Assembly: GCF_000498395.2 (NCBI RefSeq)
Contig: NZ_CP010979.1
Coordinates: forward strand, 3,658,001 to 3,722,000
Source of the DNA: Pseudomonas putida S13.1.2
GTDB lineage: Bacteria > Pseudomonadota > Gammaproteobacteria > Pseudomonadales > Pseudomonadaceae
Direction: 5' to 3'
Length of the DNA: 64,000 nucleotides
The notes below the pieces were generated by a model. That model worked only from the letters and a program-made list of their open reading frames with translations, did no database searches and was not told the DNA's origin. The position numbers and the translations under genes were made by a program. Shown in pieces: positions 15,555-22,871 of the stretch; positions within the stretch are counted from its first letter, which is position 1, and every line of letters begins with the position of its first letter.

Positions 15555-16820
15555 ATGAAAAAAGTAATGCTCAAAACCTCCCTCGGCGTAGCGATTGCGC
15601 TTGCTTCCAGCCAACTGCTCGCCAGCGGCTTCGCGCTCAACGAACAGAGCATCAGCAGCATGGGGACAGGTTTCGCGGGACGTTCTTCTTCTGCCGATGA
15701 TGCCAGCACCGTGTTTGGCAACCCTGCCGGCATGTCCCGCCTCAAACGCGAACAGGCTACCGTGGGCGCCGCCGCTGTCATCGCCAAGTCCGACATCTCG
15801 GGCCGGGGCAGCAACCTCGGGGGGGAAACCGATGGTGACATGGTGCCTTTCGTTGGCGTACCCATGGGTTACTACGTCAAGCCGATCGACGACCACTGGA
15901 GCGTCGGCTTCGGTGTCTATGTACCGTTCGGCCTGGTAACCGACTACGGCAGCGATGATGCCGCGCGCTACTGGGGCAAAAAGAGCCACGTACAGGTTGT
16001 CACGTTCCAGCCGACTGTCAGCTATGCCTTCAACGACAAGGTCTCGATCGGTTTTGGCCCGACCATCAACCGCATCGAAGGGGAACTGGGTTCGAGCCTG
16101 ATCAACCCGTTCACCCCGGGCAGCAATGACGGCGAAGTGAAGATCAAGGGTGACGATACCGCCGTTGGTTACAACATCGGGATCCTGGTACAGGCCACCG
16201 ACCGTACTCGCGTCGGCCTGACCTACCACTCAATGGTCGACTACAAGCTCGAGGGCAAGACCCGCGTCAGCACCCCGCTGATCGGGCCGTTCAACGGCAA
16301 CAAGTTCGACGCCACGCTGAAGATCAAGACGCCGGAATCGGTCGACCTCTCGGTTACCCATGAGCTGGACGACCAGTGGACCCTGTATGCAGGCAGCACC
16401 TGGACCCGCTGGAGCCGCCTGGAAGACATCACCGTGCAGAACGATGTCCCGGCGCCACTGGCAGGTTCGGCGTTCCAGACCATCACCGAAGAACAGAACT
16501 GGCATGACACCTGGGCCCACGCCATTGGTGCGTCGTACAAGGTCAACAAGGAGTGGGTGCTGCGCACCGGCTTCACCGTCGACCAATCGCCGACCAACAA
16601 CCACGACCGCTCGCCACGTATCCCGACTGGCGACCGCAAGGTGTTCAGCCTAGGTGCCGGCTGGAGCCCGAACGACGACATGACCATCGACGTGGCTTAT
16701 TCCTACCTGTGGGAAGAAGACACCAAGGTCAATCAGGTGAGCGCAACCAAAGGCAGCTACCAGGCCAAGTACGAGAACAGCGCTCACGGTATCGGTGCGT
16801 CCCTCACCTACCGCTTCTGA
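15555..16820 (+). CDS. OmpP1/FadL-family outer membrane transporter
   Basis: 421 residues. A signal peptide of about 23 residues (MKKVMLKTSLGVAIALASSQLLA) precedes the mature N-terminus SGFALNEQSISSMGTGFAGRSSSADDASTVFGNPAGMSRL, the signature of FadL proteins that plug the barrel and pass hydrophobic substrate sideways into the membrane. The chain ends in phenylalanine (GASLTYRF), as outer membrane barrels do. Members import long-chain fatty acids or hydrocarbons; the substrate here is not readable. The ATG follows AAGGAG. A strong bidirectional terminator at 16836-16860 follows. Confidence 0.92.
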   Translation: MKKVMLKTSLGVAIALASSQLLASGFALNEQSISSMGTGFAGRSSSADDASTVFGNPAGMSRLKREQATVGAAAVIAKSDISGRGSNLGGETDGDMVPFVGVPMGYYVKPIDDHWSVGFGVYVPFGLVTDYGSDDAARYWGKKSHVQVVTFQPTVSYAFNDKVSIGFGPTINRIEGELGSSLINPFTPGSNDGEVKIKGDDTAVGYNIGILVQATDRTRVGLTYHSMVDYKLEGKTRVSTPLIGPFNGNKFDATLKIKTPESVDLSVTHELDDQWTLYAGSTWTRWSRLEDITVQNDVPAPLAGSAFQTITEEQNWHDTWAHAIGASYKVNKEWVLRTGFTVDQSPTNNHDRSPRIPTGDRKVFSLGAGWSPNDDMTIDVAYSYLWEEDTKVNQVSATKGSYQAKYENSAHGIGASLTYRF

Positions 16821-16835
16821 TTCGTACGTACTATG

Positions 16836-16860
16836 AAAACCGCCCTCGTGGCGGTTTTTT
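16836..16860. terminator. Bidirectional terminator between the FadL-type gene and the LysR gene
   Basis: AAAACCGCC-CTCGT-GGCGGTTTT with six T on plus and A/T-rich flank on minus. It ends where the LysR gene's stop codon begins. Confidence 0.9.
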
Positions 16861-17789
16861 CATGCCCGTACCTGCCAACTGTCCCCCAGGCATTCGCGTA
16901 GATAATCCATGAACGCACGCACTTTCGCGCTCATGGCGAAACGGTCGGCCAGGCACAGGTAGATATCCATCGGTTCGGTCTGGGCGTAGGCCTGGCCACT
17001 GTCGCTGTACTCGAACAACGGCACCAGCGCACCGCTAGCCAGGTGCGGTCGCACAATGAACTCGGCCAGGCGGGTAATACCGCCATCGTGCAGCGCCATC
17101 TGGGTCAATGCATCGATGTCGTCGCTGATCAATACGCTGCCGAACTCCGCTTCAAAACGCAGCCCGTCGCGCATGAAACCCCAGCGCAGAAACCGCCCAT
17201 CCACCGGGTAGCGGAACACCAGGCAACGGTGTTCGCGCAACGCCTCGGGCGTAGCCGGCACCCCAGCGCTTTGCAAGTAACCGGGCGAGGCACAGCAAAT
17301 GAACGGGATACGGGCGATGTGCCGGGCCAACAGCTGGTCTTCCAGTTGCGGGGCAATGCGCAGGCTCACATCGACGTCTTCACGGGCATGGTTGACCCGA
17401 CGATCAGTCGTTACCAACTCTATCGAAAGCAGTGGATAGCGCCCACTGAATGCGGGTATGAGTGGCGCCAGCACGTGGCGACCAAACGCGGATGTCGAGG
17501 CGATGCAAAGCCGCCCTTGGGGTTCACTGTCTGGCGTAGTGACGGCCTGCTCGGCCAGGGCCAGGTCACGTTCGATATGCCTGACGCGCTCGTAATACTG
17601 CGTACCCGCCGGCGTGAGCGCCATGCTGCGGGTGGTGCGGCTGAGCAGGCGCACCTGCAGATGGCCCTCCAGGCGCGCCAGGTTCTGGCTGACCGCTGCC
17701 GGGCTAAGGCCCAGGCTACGGGCGCCGCCGGCGATGCTGCCGGCCTCGACCACCTTGATGAAGCTGCGAATGGCGTTGAGCAGGTCCAT
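16860..17789 (-). CDS. LysR-family transcriptional regulator
   Basis: 309 residues. The N-terminal winged helix-turn-helix (MDLLNAIRSFIKVVEAGSIAGGARSLGLSPAAVSQNLARLEGHLQVRLLSRTTRSMALTPAG) matches the LysR DNA-binding domain, and a two-lobed effector domain follows (SIELVTTDRRVN, DVDVSLRIAP). The opening MDLLNAIRSF with F at position 10 is typical of the CrgA/PgrR-like subgroup that often controls efflux or oxidative functions. It is divergent from a DUF2798 gene, with 115 bp between starts, and may regulate it. No effector can be assigned. Confidence 0.92.
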   Translation of the reverse strand: MDLLNAIRSFIKVVEAGSIAGGARSLGLSPAAVSQNLARLEGHLQVRLLSRTTRSMALTPAGTQYYERVRHIERDLALAEQAVTTPDSEPQGRLCIASTSAFGRHVLAPLIPAFSGRYPLLSIELVTTDRRVNHAREDVDVSLRIAPQLEDQLLARHIARIPFICCASPGYLQSAGVPATPEALREHRCLVFRYPVDGRFLRWGFMRDGLRFEAEFGSVLISDDIDALTQMALHDGGITRLAEFIVRPHLASGALVPLFEYSDSGQAYAQTEPMDIYLCLADRFAMSAKVRAFMDYLRECLGDSWQVRA

Positions 17790-17904
17790 GCGTTAGCTCT
17801 TGGATTCGTAAGAATCTCTTTATAAAGAACTCAGCATGGCTGGTCTACAGCTGCGGCCGAGTGGATTGTTAACCTGCGCGTCCACTCACCTTTCAGGAGT
17901 TCAC

Positions 17905-18165
17905 ATGAGCAACCTGTCCCAGTCGCGCAGCCGACGCAAATTGCACCCGGGTGCTACGCCTTACGTTTTTGCCTTTTTCATGTCGTCTATCATGGCGTTA
18001 TTGATGTGCTTCGTGATTACTGCGGCGAATGCCGGGGTTACTGCGCAGTACCTGAGCAATGTGCTGAAGGCCTATCAATTGGCGATGCCAGTGGCGTTCG
18101 TTTGTGTGTTGATGGTCAGGCCGGTGGTGGTGCGGTTGGTGGCGATTACGGTGCATGCAAAATGA
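17905..18165 (+). CDS. DUF2798 small membrane protein
   Basis: 86 residues with two membrane helices. After a basic N-terminus (MSNLSQSRSRRKLHPGATP) comes YVFAFFMSSIMALLMCFVITAANAG, then a second helix (AYQLAMPVAFVCVLMVRPVVVRLV), the DUF2798 two-helix pattern. The ATG at 17905 follows CAGGAG at the right distance; the longer reading frame from 17836 lacks one. DUF2798 genes are commonly found beside LysR regulators in pseudomonads, and this one is divergent from the LysR gene at 16860-17789. Function unknown. Confidence 0.85.
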   Translation: MSNLSQSRSRRKLHPGATPYVFAFFMSSIMALLMCFVITAANAGVTAQYLSNVLKAYQLAMPVAFVCVLMVRPVVVRLVAITVHAK

Positions 18166-18200
18166 AGTAATCCGATTCCGAGCCACGCCTTCGGCTCCGG

Positions 18201-18912
18201 CTCTTGATCTTGATCTTGATCTTGATCTTGCTTTTGATCTTCGCGACTTCAGGAGGCCGAACGCAGGCCTTGCGGAGGGAGGTGACGGGCATGGATGCCC
18301 GTCAAGCGCTGGGCCCCAGGATGGGGCCTGCAGCGCGGTCCTCCCGGGAGCGAGGCCGGAGTGAGGGAACCCCGCAGCGCAGCGCAGGGGCCGGATGATG
18401 GGAGCGCAGCGTTTTTTGGTTACTTTTTGTCGCGTTTGACAAAAAGTGACTCGCCGTAGGGCGAAAAGGTGAGTCGGCGTCGCCATCGCAAATGGACTAT
18501 CCGCTATATCAAAACCCCCACTTAAGCTTCTTGGCTTTTACGATGTGCGCCTTGATACCAGTGTAGGCATTCGTTCGCGCAGGTGGCGCTAAGTCACCTT
18601 TCCGCCCTTCCGGCGGGTTACTTTGGTCTTGGCCAAAGTAACCAAAGCCGTCCGCTCCCATCATCCGGCCCCTGCGCTACGCTCCGGGGTCCCCTCGCTC
18701 CGGGCTTGCTCCCGGGAGGACCGCGCTGCAGGCCCCATCCTGGGGCCCAGCGCTTGACGGGCATCCATGCCCGTCACCTCCCTTCGCAAGCCCTGCGCTC
18801 GGCCTCCTGAAGTCGCAATCTGCGTCGCTTGAACTACCGCGCGCTTAGAAGCAGAAGCAGAAGCAGAGGCAGAGGCAGAGGCAGAGGCAGAGGCAGAGGC
18901 AGAGGCAAGAGC
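18201..18912. repeat. Large palindromic intergenic element, copy 1, with hexanucleotide arrays
   Basis: The core at about 18240-18850 is an imperfect palindrome with arms of about 165 bp (roughly 18247-18415 against 18655-18815, about 90 percent identical in inverted alignment). Each arm holds two strong hairpins, GACGGGCATGGATGCCCGTC at 18284-18303 and a GC-rich one at 18306-18336. The middle holds a further pair: ACTTTTTGTC/GACAAAAAGT at 18422-18447 and GGTTACTTTGG/CCAAAGTAACC at 18616-18643. The left flank is an array of TTGATC units (18203-18242), the right flank an array of GAAGCA then GAGGCA units (18848-18910). The core recurs almost unchanged 12573 bp further on. Open reading frames across it repeat the palindrome or the arrays and are not credible genes. 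Confidence 0.93.
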
Positions 18913-18925
18913 TAGAGCTGCCCGA

Positions 18926-19477
18926 TTACTGCGGCGAAGCGATGGCCTTCTCGATGGCTGCGCGGAATTCCGGATCATCCGGTTTGGTAAGGCTAGAGAA
19001 GTTACCGATCACCTTGCCCTTACGATCGACAACATATTTGTAGAAATTCCACTTCGGCGCACTGCTCTGGCTGGCCAGCTCAGCAAACAGCGGTATCGCA
19101 TCCTTGCCCCGCACGGCCTGCGTCTTGGTCATGGTGAAGGTGACCCCGTAGTTGGCATAGCAAACCTTGGCAGTCTTCTCGCTGTCGGCATCTTCCTGCT
19201 TGAAGTCATTGGACGGCACGCCAAGCATTTCCAGGCCTTGCTCGTGATATTCCTTGTACGTCGACTCAAGCCCCTCGAACTGCGGTGCAAACCCACAATA
19301 GCTGGCCGTGTTGACCACCACCAAAGGCTTGCCGGCAAAGCGCTGGCACAGGTCGACCTGCCCCTTGCCACGCAATTCTGGCAAGCTGCCCTGCAACACA
19401 GCTGGGCAATCGGCAGCCCAGCTCGATGTGCTGGCAAGCACGGCCAACAACGGCACTGTCAACCAATGAGCACGCAT
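18926..19477 (-). CDS. Exported glutathione peroxidase
   Basis: 183 residues with a signal peptide of about 21 residues (MRAHWLTVPLLAVLASTSSWA), so the enzyme should act in the periplasm. It reduces hydroperoxides with thiols. The active-site motif VNTASYCGFAPQFEGL carries the peroxidatic cysteine where animal enzymes have selenocysteine; the downstream NDF motif (GVPSNDFKQED) and the WNFYKYVVDRKGKV motif with catalytic W and N are present. The ATG at 19477 follows AGGAG; a longer frame to 19534 is not needed. It is the last gene before palindromic element copy 1. Confidence 0.93.
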   Translation of the reverse strand: MRAHWLTVPLLAVLASTSSWAADCPAVLQGSLPELRGKGQVDLCQRFAGKPLVVVNTASYCGFAPQFEGLESTYKEYHEQGLEMLGVPSNDFKQEDADSEKTAKVCYANYGVTFTMTKTQAVRGKDAIPLFAELASQSSAPKWNFYKYVVDRKGKVIGNFSSLTKPDDPEFRAAIEKAIASPQ

Positions 19478-19523
19478 GTTTCGTTTCTCCTGCAAGACAA
19501 TCCTTGAGCTTGCAGGGTAGCGC

Positions 19524-19646
19524 CTAACAAACACTCATGCCCAGTTGCATCAACGCCATCCCGCCCTTGTGCCAGCCCCACCACGCCAGCGCCAGCAGCA
19601 CCAGCGCGCCAAGTGCCAGCACCCCGCGGGCCAGGTAGCGGTTCAT
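19524..19646 (-). CDS. 40-residue single-helix membrane protein
   Basis: The product reads MNRYLARGVLALGALVLLAL then AWWGWHKGGMALMQLGMSVC. One membrane helix at about residues 9-25 is followed by a short tail that ends in cysteine. Its ATG overlaps the TGA of the MFS gene (ATGA, 19643-19646), so it is translationally coupled to it. Too short to classify by domain; the clear helix, the coupling and the lack of rare codons support a real gene. It may modulate or stabilise the transporter, as other small helices do, but that is inference. Confidence 0.7.
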   Translation of the reverse strand: MNRYLARGVLALGALVLLALAWWGWHKGGMALMQLGMSVC

Positions 19647-20845
19647 GCGGCCTGGGCCTGAAGGCGCGCAACCGGCCGTTCGCGCACAGGCCAGCTCAGG
19701 CCAGCGGCCAGCAGACTGAGCAGGATGGAAATCTGCCAGACCAGGTCATAGCTGCCGGTGCGGTCATACACCACCCCGCCCAACCAGCCACCGAGGAAGG
19801 CACCCAGCTGGTGGAAAAGGAAGACGATACCGCCGAGCATGGACAAATTACGCACCCCGAACAGCGTAGCCACGGTGCCATTGGTCAGCGGCACCGTGGA
19901 CAACCACAAAAGGCCCATGGCGATGCCGAACAAGTAGGCGCTGATCTCTGTCACCGGCGCCCAGAGGAACAGTACGATCACCACCGCACGCAGCAGGTAC
20001 AGCCCAGTCAGCAAGCGCGGCTTGGACATGCGACCACCCAGCCAGCCAGCGGTGAAAGTACCCACGATATTGAACAGGCCAACCAGCGCCAGCACCGTGG
20101 TACCGGTGGTCGCGGCCAGGTGCTGGTCAACCAGGTAGGCCGGCAGATGCACACCTATGAACACCACCTGGAAGCCACACACGAAGAAACCCAGCGCCAG
20201 CAACCAGAAGCCGGAGTGCGAGCACGCCTCCCGCAGCGCCTGGCCCAGGGTCTGTTCGGTGCCATGGCTGGGCAGCGGGCGGTCGCGCAGCAGGCCGACG
20301 AAGGGCACGATCAACGCCACCATCAGGCCCAGCACCAGCAACGCTGCGGACCAACCCAGCCACTGGATCAGGCCAAGGGTGCCCGGCAGCATGGCGAACT
20401 GGCCAAACGAACCGGCGGCGCTGGCAATGCCCATGGCCATGCTGCGCTTCTCAGCAGGCACCGCACGCCCGACCACGCCGAGGATAACCGAGAACGATGT
20501 GCCGGACAGGCCGATGCCAATCAGCAAACCGGCACTCAGCGACAAGGACCAGGCAGAGTCGGCCATACCCATGAGGATCAAGCCGACGGCATAGAGAATG
20601 CCGCCGATGATCACCACCCGCGCCGCCCCCATACGATCGGCCAAGGCACCGGCGAACGGTTGCGCCAGCCCCCAGATCAGGTTTTGCAAGGCAATGGCAA
20701 AGGCGAACACCCCACGGCCCCAGCCAAAATCGGCGCTCATCGGCGCCAGAAACAGACCAAAGCCGTGCCGCACACCCAGAGACAGCGCCAGAATCAAAGC
20801 CGCACCTACCAATACCCACCCGCTGGTTCGCCACACCGAAGTCAT
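19643..20845 (-). CDS. MFS transporter controlled by the adjacent MarR regulator
   Basis: Inner-membrane protein of 400 residues with twelve helices. It opens MTSVWRTSGWVLVGAALILALSLGVRHGFGLFLAPMSADFGWGRGVFAFAIALQNLIWGLAQPFAGALADRMGAARV, the pattern of the oxalate/formate-antiporter-like and monocarboxylate-like branch; the GALADRMGAARV loop is the family motif. The ATG at 20845 follows GGAG. A perfect 16-bp palindrome (20878-20893) that resembles a site in front of marR sits 32 bp upstream of its start. The order marR, transporter, 40-residue protein on one strand suggests one regulated unit. Substrate unknown. Confidence 0.9.
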   Translation of the reverse strand: MTSVWRTSGWVLVGAALILALSLGVRHGFGLFLAPMSADFGWGRGVFAFAIALQNLIWGLAQPFAGALADRMGAARVVIIGGILYAVGLILMGMADSAWSLSLSAGLLIGIGLSGTSFSVILGVVGRAVPAEKRSMAMGIASAAGSFGQFAMLPGTLGLIQWLGWSAALLVLGLMVALIVPFVGLLRDRPLPSHGTEQTLGQALREACSHSGFWLLALGFFVCGFQVVFIGVHLPAYLVDQHLAATTGTTVLALVGLFNIVGTFTAGWLGGRMSKPRLLTGLYLLRAVVIVLFLWAPVTEISAYLFGIAMGLLWLSTVPLTNGTVATLFGVRNLSMLGGIVFLFHQLGAFLGGWLGGVVYDRTGSYDLVWQISILLSLLAAGLSWPVRERPVARLQAQAA

Positions 20846-20877
20846 TGTCGTTATCTCCAGCACATCGCAAGGTTTTT

Positions 20878-20893
20878 GCGGGTATATACCCGC
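20878..20893. promoter_or_regulatory. Probable MarR operator in front of the MFS gene
   Basis: Perfect palindrome GCGGGTATATACCCGC. The same half-site occurs in front of marR (21320-21333). Confidence 0.7.
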
Positions 20894-20909
20894 TTATAGT
20901 CGTATCAAT

Positions 20910-21314
20910 TCAAGCCAGTTGGTCCAGCAAACGCACCAGTTCGTCCCGCTGCCCTGCGCCCAACCGCTCCACCAGCTCGATCTGGGCTTGTTCCCAGGCC
21001 GGATGCGCGTCGCGCAGCAACTGCGTTCCAGCCTCGGTCAGCAGCACCACGCGGTTGCGCTGGTCGTCGCCATCAGCCAGGGCCACCAGCCCTTCAGCCT
21101 CCAGCACCCGCACGTTACGGCCCAGGGTACTGCGCTCCAGGCCCATGGCCTCGGCCAAGGTAGTGATGCTGGGGCGATCAAGCCGCTGCAGGTGCCGTAG
21201 CAGGGAAAACTGCGCGACATTGACCCCGAAGCCGGCAAGGGCCTCGTCGTAATGCCGGCTCACCCCACGGGCAGCGCGACGCAGATGGGTACAGATGCAT
21301 TCACTGGTCAGCAT
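20910..21314 (-). CDS. MarR-family transcriptional regulator
   Basis: 134 residues from the ATG at 21314 (MLTSECICTHLRRAARGVSRHYDEALAGFGVNVAQFSLLRHLQR). The winged helix-turn-helix is seen as SITTLAEAMGLERSTLGRNVRVLEAEGLVALADGDDQRNRVVLLTEAG, with the DxRxR wing. Proteins of this family are dimeric repressors released by small ligands or oxidants. A cysteine near the N-terminus (C6) and few others give no clear redox switch. Matching palindromes in front of this gene and of the downstream MFS gene suggest that it represses both. An in-frame start at 21350 would run through the operator and is unlikely. Confidence 0.92.
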   Translation of the reverse strand: MLTSECICTHLRRAARGVSRHYDEALAGFGVNVAQFSLLRHLQRLDRPSITTLAEAMGLERSTLGRNVRVLEAEGLVALADGDDQRNRVVLLTEAGTQLLRDAHPAWEQAQIELVERLGAGQRDELVRLLDQLA

Positions 21315-21319
21315 GGATA

Positions 21320-21333
21320 CGTGTATATACCCG
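21320..21333. promoter_or_regulatory. Probable MarR operator in front of marR
   Basis: CGTGTATATACCCG, one mismatch from the perfect palindrome in front of the MFS gene. It ends 6 bp upstream of the marR ATG, where repressor binding would block transcription. Confidence 0.6.
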
Positions 21334-21471
21334 CGTCGTGACTGTTGCAAGAGATTTCACAATTGAAGGTTACCACCCGCAAGAAAGCTGCGCGGTTCAT
21401 GGCACCGGCGTTGCCGGTGTTATGCAAGACAGTTGCTCCCACATTGACCGCATCGGCTTCAAGTAATACGC

Positions 21472-21508
21472 CATCCCTGTGGGAGCTGGCTTGCCGGCGA
21501 TGGGGCCA
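21472..21508. repeat. Single REP, CCGGCAAGCCAGC-type
   Basis: CCTGTGGGAGCTGGCTTGCC followed by GGCGATGGGGCC, the second REP subtype of this window, at the 3' end of the cob operon. A REP-like remnant (CACCGGCGTTGCCGGTG) precedes it at about 21403-21419. Confidence 0.75.
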
Positions 21509-21580
21509 GGGCAGGCAGCACAAGACAGTCGCTCCAACAAAGCGCGTACATGCTTTCAGATTTTGAGCGTCGTCACCCCA

Positions 21581-22303
21581 TCACAGGCCGAGCGCCAACC
21601 CCAGCACGACGCCCAGTTCGAGCAGTTCCAGCAGCGCACCCGCTGTATCCCCGGTAGTCCCACCCAGACGTCGGCAAATGAGGTGCCGCAACCAGGCAAA
21701 CATGGCCAGCGCCAGCACTACCACCCAGCCGCCCAAGACCAGGCAGAACAGTCCACTGCCCAGCAACACCCACCCGGCTGCACGTCGGGGCAAGTGCTCG
21801 GCCAACGCCTGGCCCAAGCCACCAGGCCGCACATAAGGTGTACAGAGGAACAGGCCCAACATCGCCGCGCGCCCAATCAAGGGCGCCAGCAGCAATTGCG
21901 CCCCTGTGCCCTGCTCCACCAGCACCCACAAGGCGCAGAACTTCAGCAACAGCACCAGCACCAGGGTGACCACGGCAATCGGCCCGCTACGCGGGTCTTT
22001 CATGATCTGCAGGGTGCGCTCACGGTCGCCGAAACCGCCCAGCCAGGCGTCGGCGCTGTCCGCCAGGCCATCCAGGTGCAAGGCGCCACTAAGCAACACC
22101 CACACCGTCAGCAGCAAAGCAGCATGCAGCGGCGCTGGCGCACCCTGCAGCAGAAGGCTGGCCAGCCACAGCAGCAGACCGAACAACAGCCCGACCAGCG
22201 GGTAGAACAGCAGCGAACGCCCCAGCTCACGCGGTGCCGGCATGCCCGGCAGGCTCACGGGCAAGCTGCTGAGAAACTGCAAGGCAATCCAGAACGGCAA
22301 CAT
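21581..22303 (-). CDS. cobS: Adenosylcobinamide-GDP ribazoletransferase (CobS; CobV in older Pseudomonas naming)
   Basis: Inner-membrane enzyme of 240 residues with five to six helices that joins adenosylcobinamide-GDP to alpha-ribazole or its phosphate, the last assembly step of cobalamin. The family's acidic motif is seen as LSGALHLDGLADSADAWLGG, followed by MKDPRSGPIAVV. The ATG at 22303 (MLPFWIALQFLSSLPV) gives the usual length; the ORF to 22336 would add residues that overlap the preceding gene. It is the last gene of the operon and starts one base after the stop of the phosphatase gene. A REP lies downstream. Confidence 0.94.
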   Translation of the reverse strand: MLPFWIALQFLSSLPVSLPGMPAPRELGRSLLFYPLVGLLFGLLLWLASLLLQGAPAPLHAALLLTVWVLLSGALHLDGLADSADAWLGGFGDRERTLQIMKDPRSGPIAVVTLVLVLLLKFCALWVLVEQGTGAQLLLAPLIGRAAMLGLFLCTPYVRPGGLGQALAEHLPRRAAGWVLLGSGLFCLVLGGWVVVLALAMFAWLRHLICRRLGGTTGDTAGALLELLELGVVLGLALGL

Positions 22304-22304
22304 T

Positions 22305-22871
22305 TCAGTGGCCCTCGGCCAGTTGACCGTCGTCACCCATCACCAACCGCACCAGCGCCCCATGCCCGACTTCAACCTGCAGTAACTGCTCCTTCGGCAA
22401 GCCTCGCGCCCGGGCTAGCAACAGCCGCATCACCCCGCCATGCGTGACCAGCAGCACCCGCTTACCTGCATGCTGGCGGCCCAAACGCTCGACAGCAGCC
22501 AGCACCCGCTCGGCGAATGCCTGCACCGGTTCGCCATTGGGGGGGGTGTAAGCGTAGGGGTCCGCCCAGAAGCGCCCCAAGGCATCCGCCTGGTCTTCCA
22601 TGATCTGCGCCGCGCTACGGCCTTCCCAGTCACCAAAATGCAGCTCTTGCACACCGGCTTCACGCTGCACGGGCAAATCAAGCCGCCCACCCAGTTCATC
22701 GGCAAAACGCGCACAGCGCTGCAGGGGCGAACTGACCAGCACCTGCCACGGGCCGGCTTCGGCAACGGCGCTGCGCATCTGCGCCCAGCCCTTGTCTGTG
22801 AGGGCATCGTCCAGGCTGCCGCGCAGGCCGCCCTGTTCCGTTTCACCGTGACGCAACAGGTCGAGGATCAT
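22305..22871 (-). CDS. cobC: Histidine phosphatase, probable alpha-ribazole-5'-phosphate phosphatase
   Basis: 188 residues of the phosphoglycerate mutase-like superfamily. The phosphohistidine motif is LDLLRHGETEQGG, the second arginine is in SSPLQRCARFADEL, the catalytic acid in HFGDWEGR and the second histidine in VTHGGVMRLLLA. In cobalamin synthesis this family removes the 5'-phosphate from alpha-ribazole phosphate or adenosylcobalamin phosphate. The location between cobT and cobS fits that role well. The start ATG overlaps the cobT stop by four bases. The symbol follows Salmonella naming and is not the PLP enzyme called CobC in Pseudomonas denitrificans. Confidence 0.88.
   Translation of the reverse strand: MILDLLRHGETEQGGLRGSLDDALTDKGWAQMRSAVAEAGPWQVLVSSPLQRCARFADELGGRLDLPVQREAGVQELHFGDWEGRSAAQIMEDQADALGRFWADPYAYTPPNGEPVQAFAERVLAAVERLGRQHAGKRVLLVTHGGVMRLLLARARGLPKEQLLQVEVGHGALVRLVMGDDGQLAEGH

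Noticed and set aside
18155..18364. ORF encoding LDLDLDLD and similar ORFs in both palindromic elements (17998-18486, 18661-18978, 30697-31059, 31234-31506)
   Set aside because: They are translations of the hexanucleotide arrays and the palindrome arms. Codons follow the repeat units, and the same peptide appears on both strands.
18201..18912. CRISPR-like array suggested by the short repeats
   Set aside because: Units are directly adjoining hexamers without spacers, and no cas genes are near.
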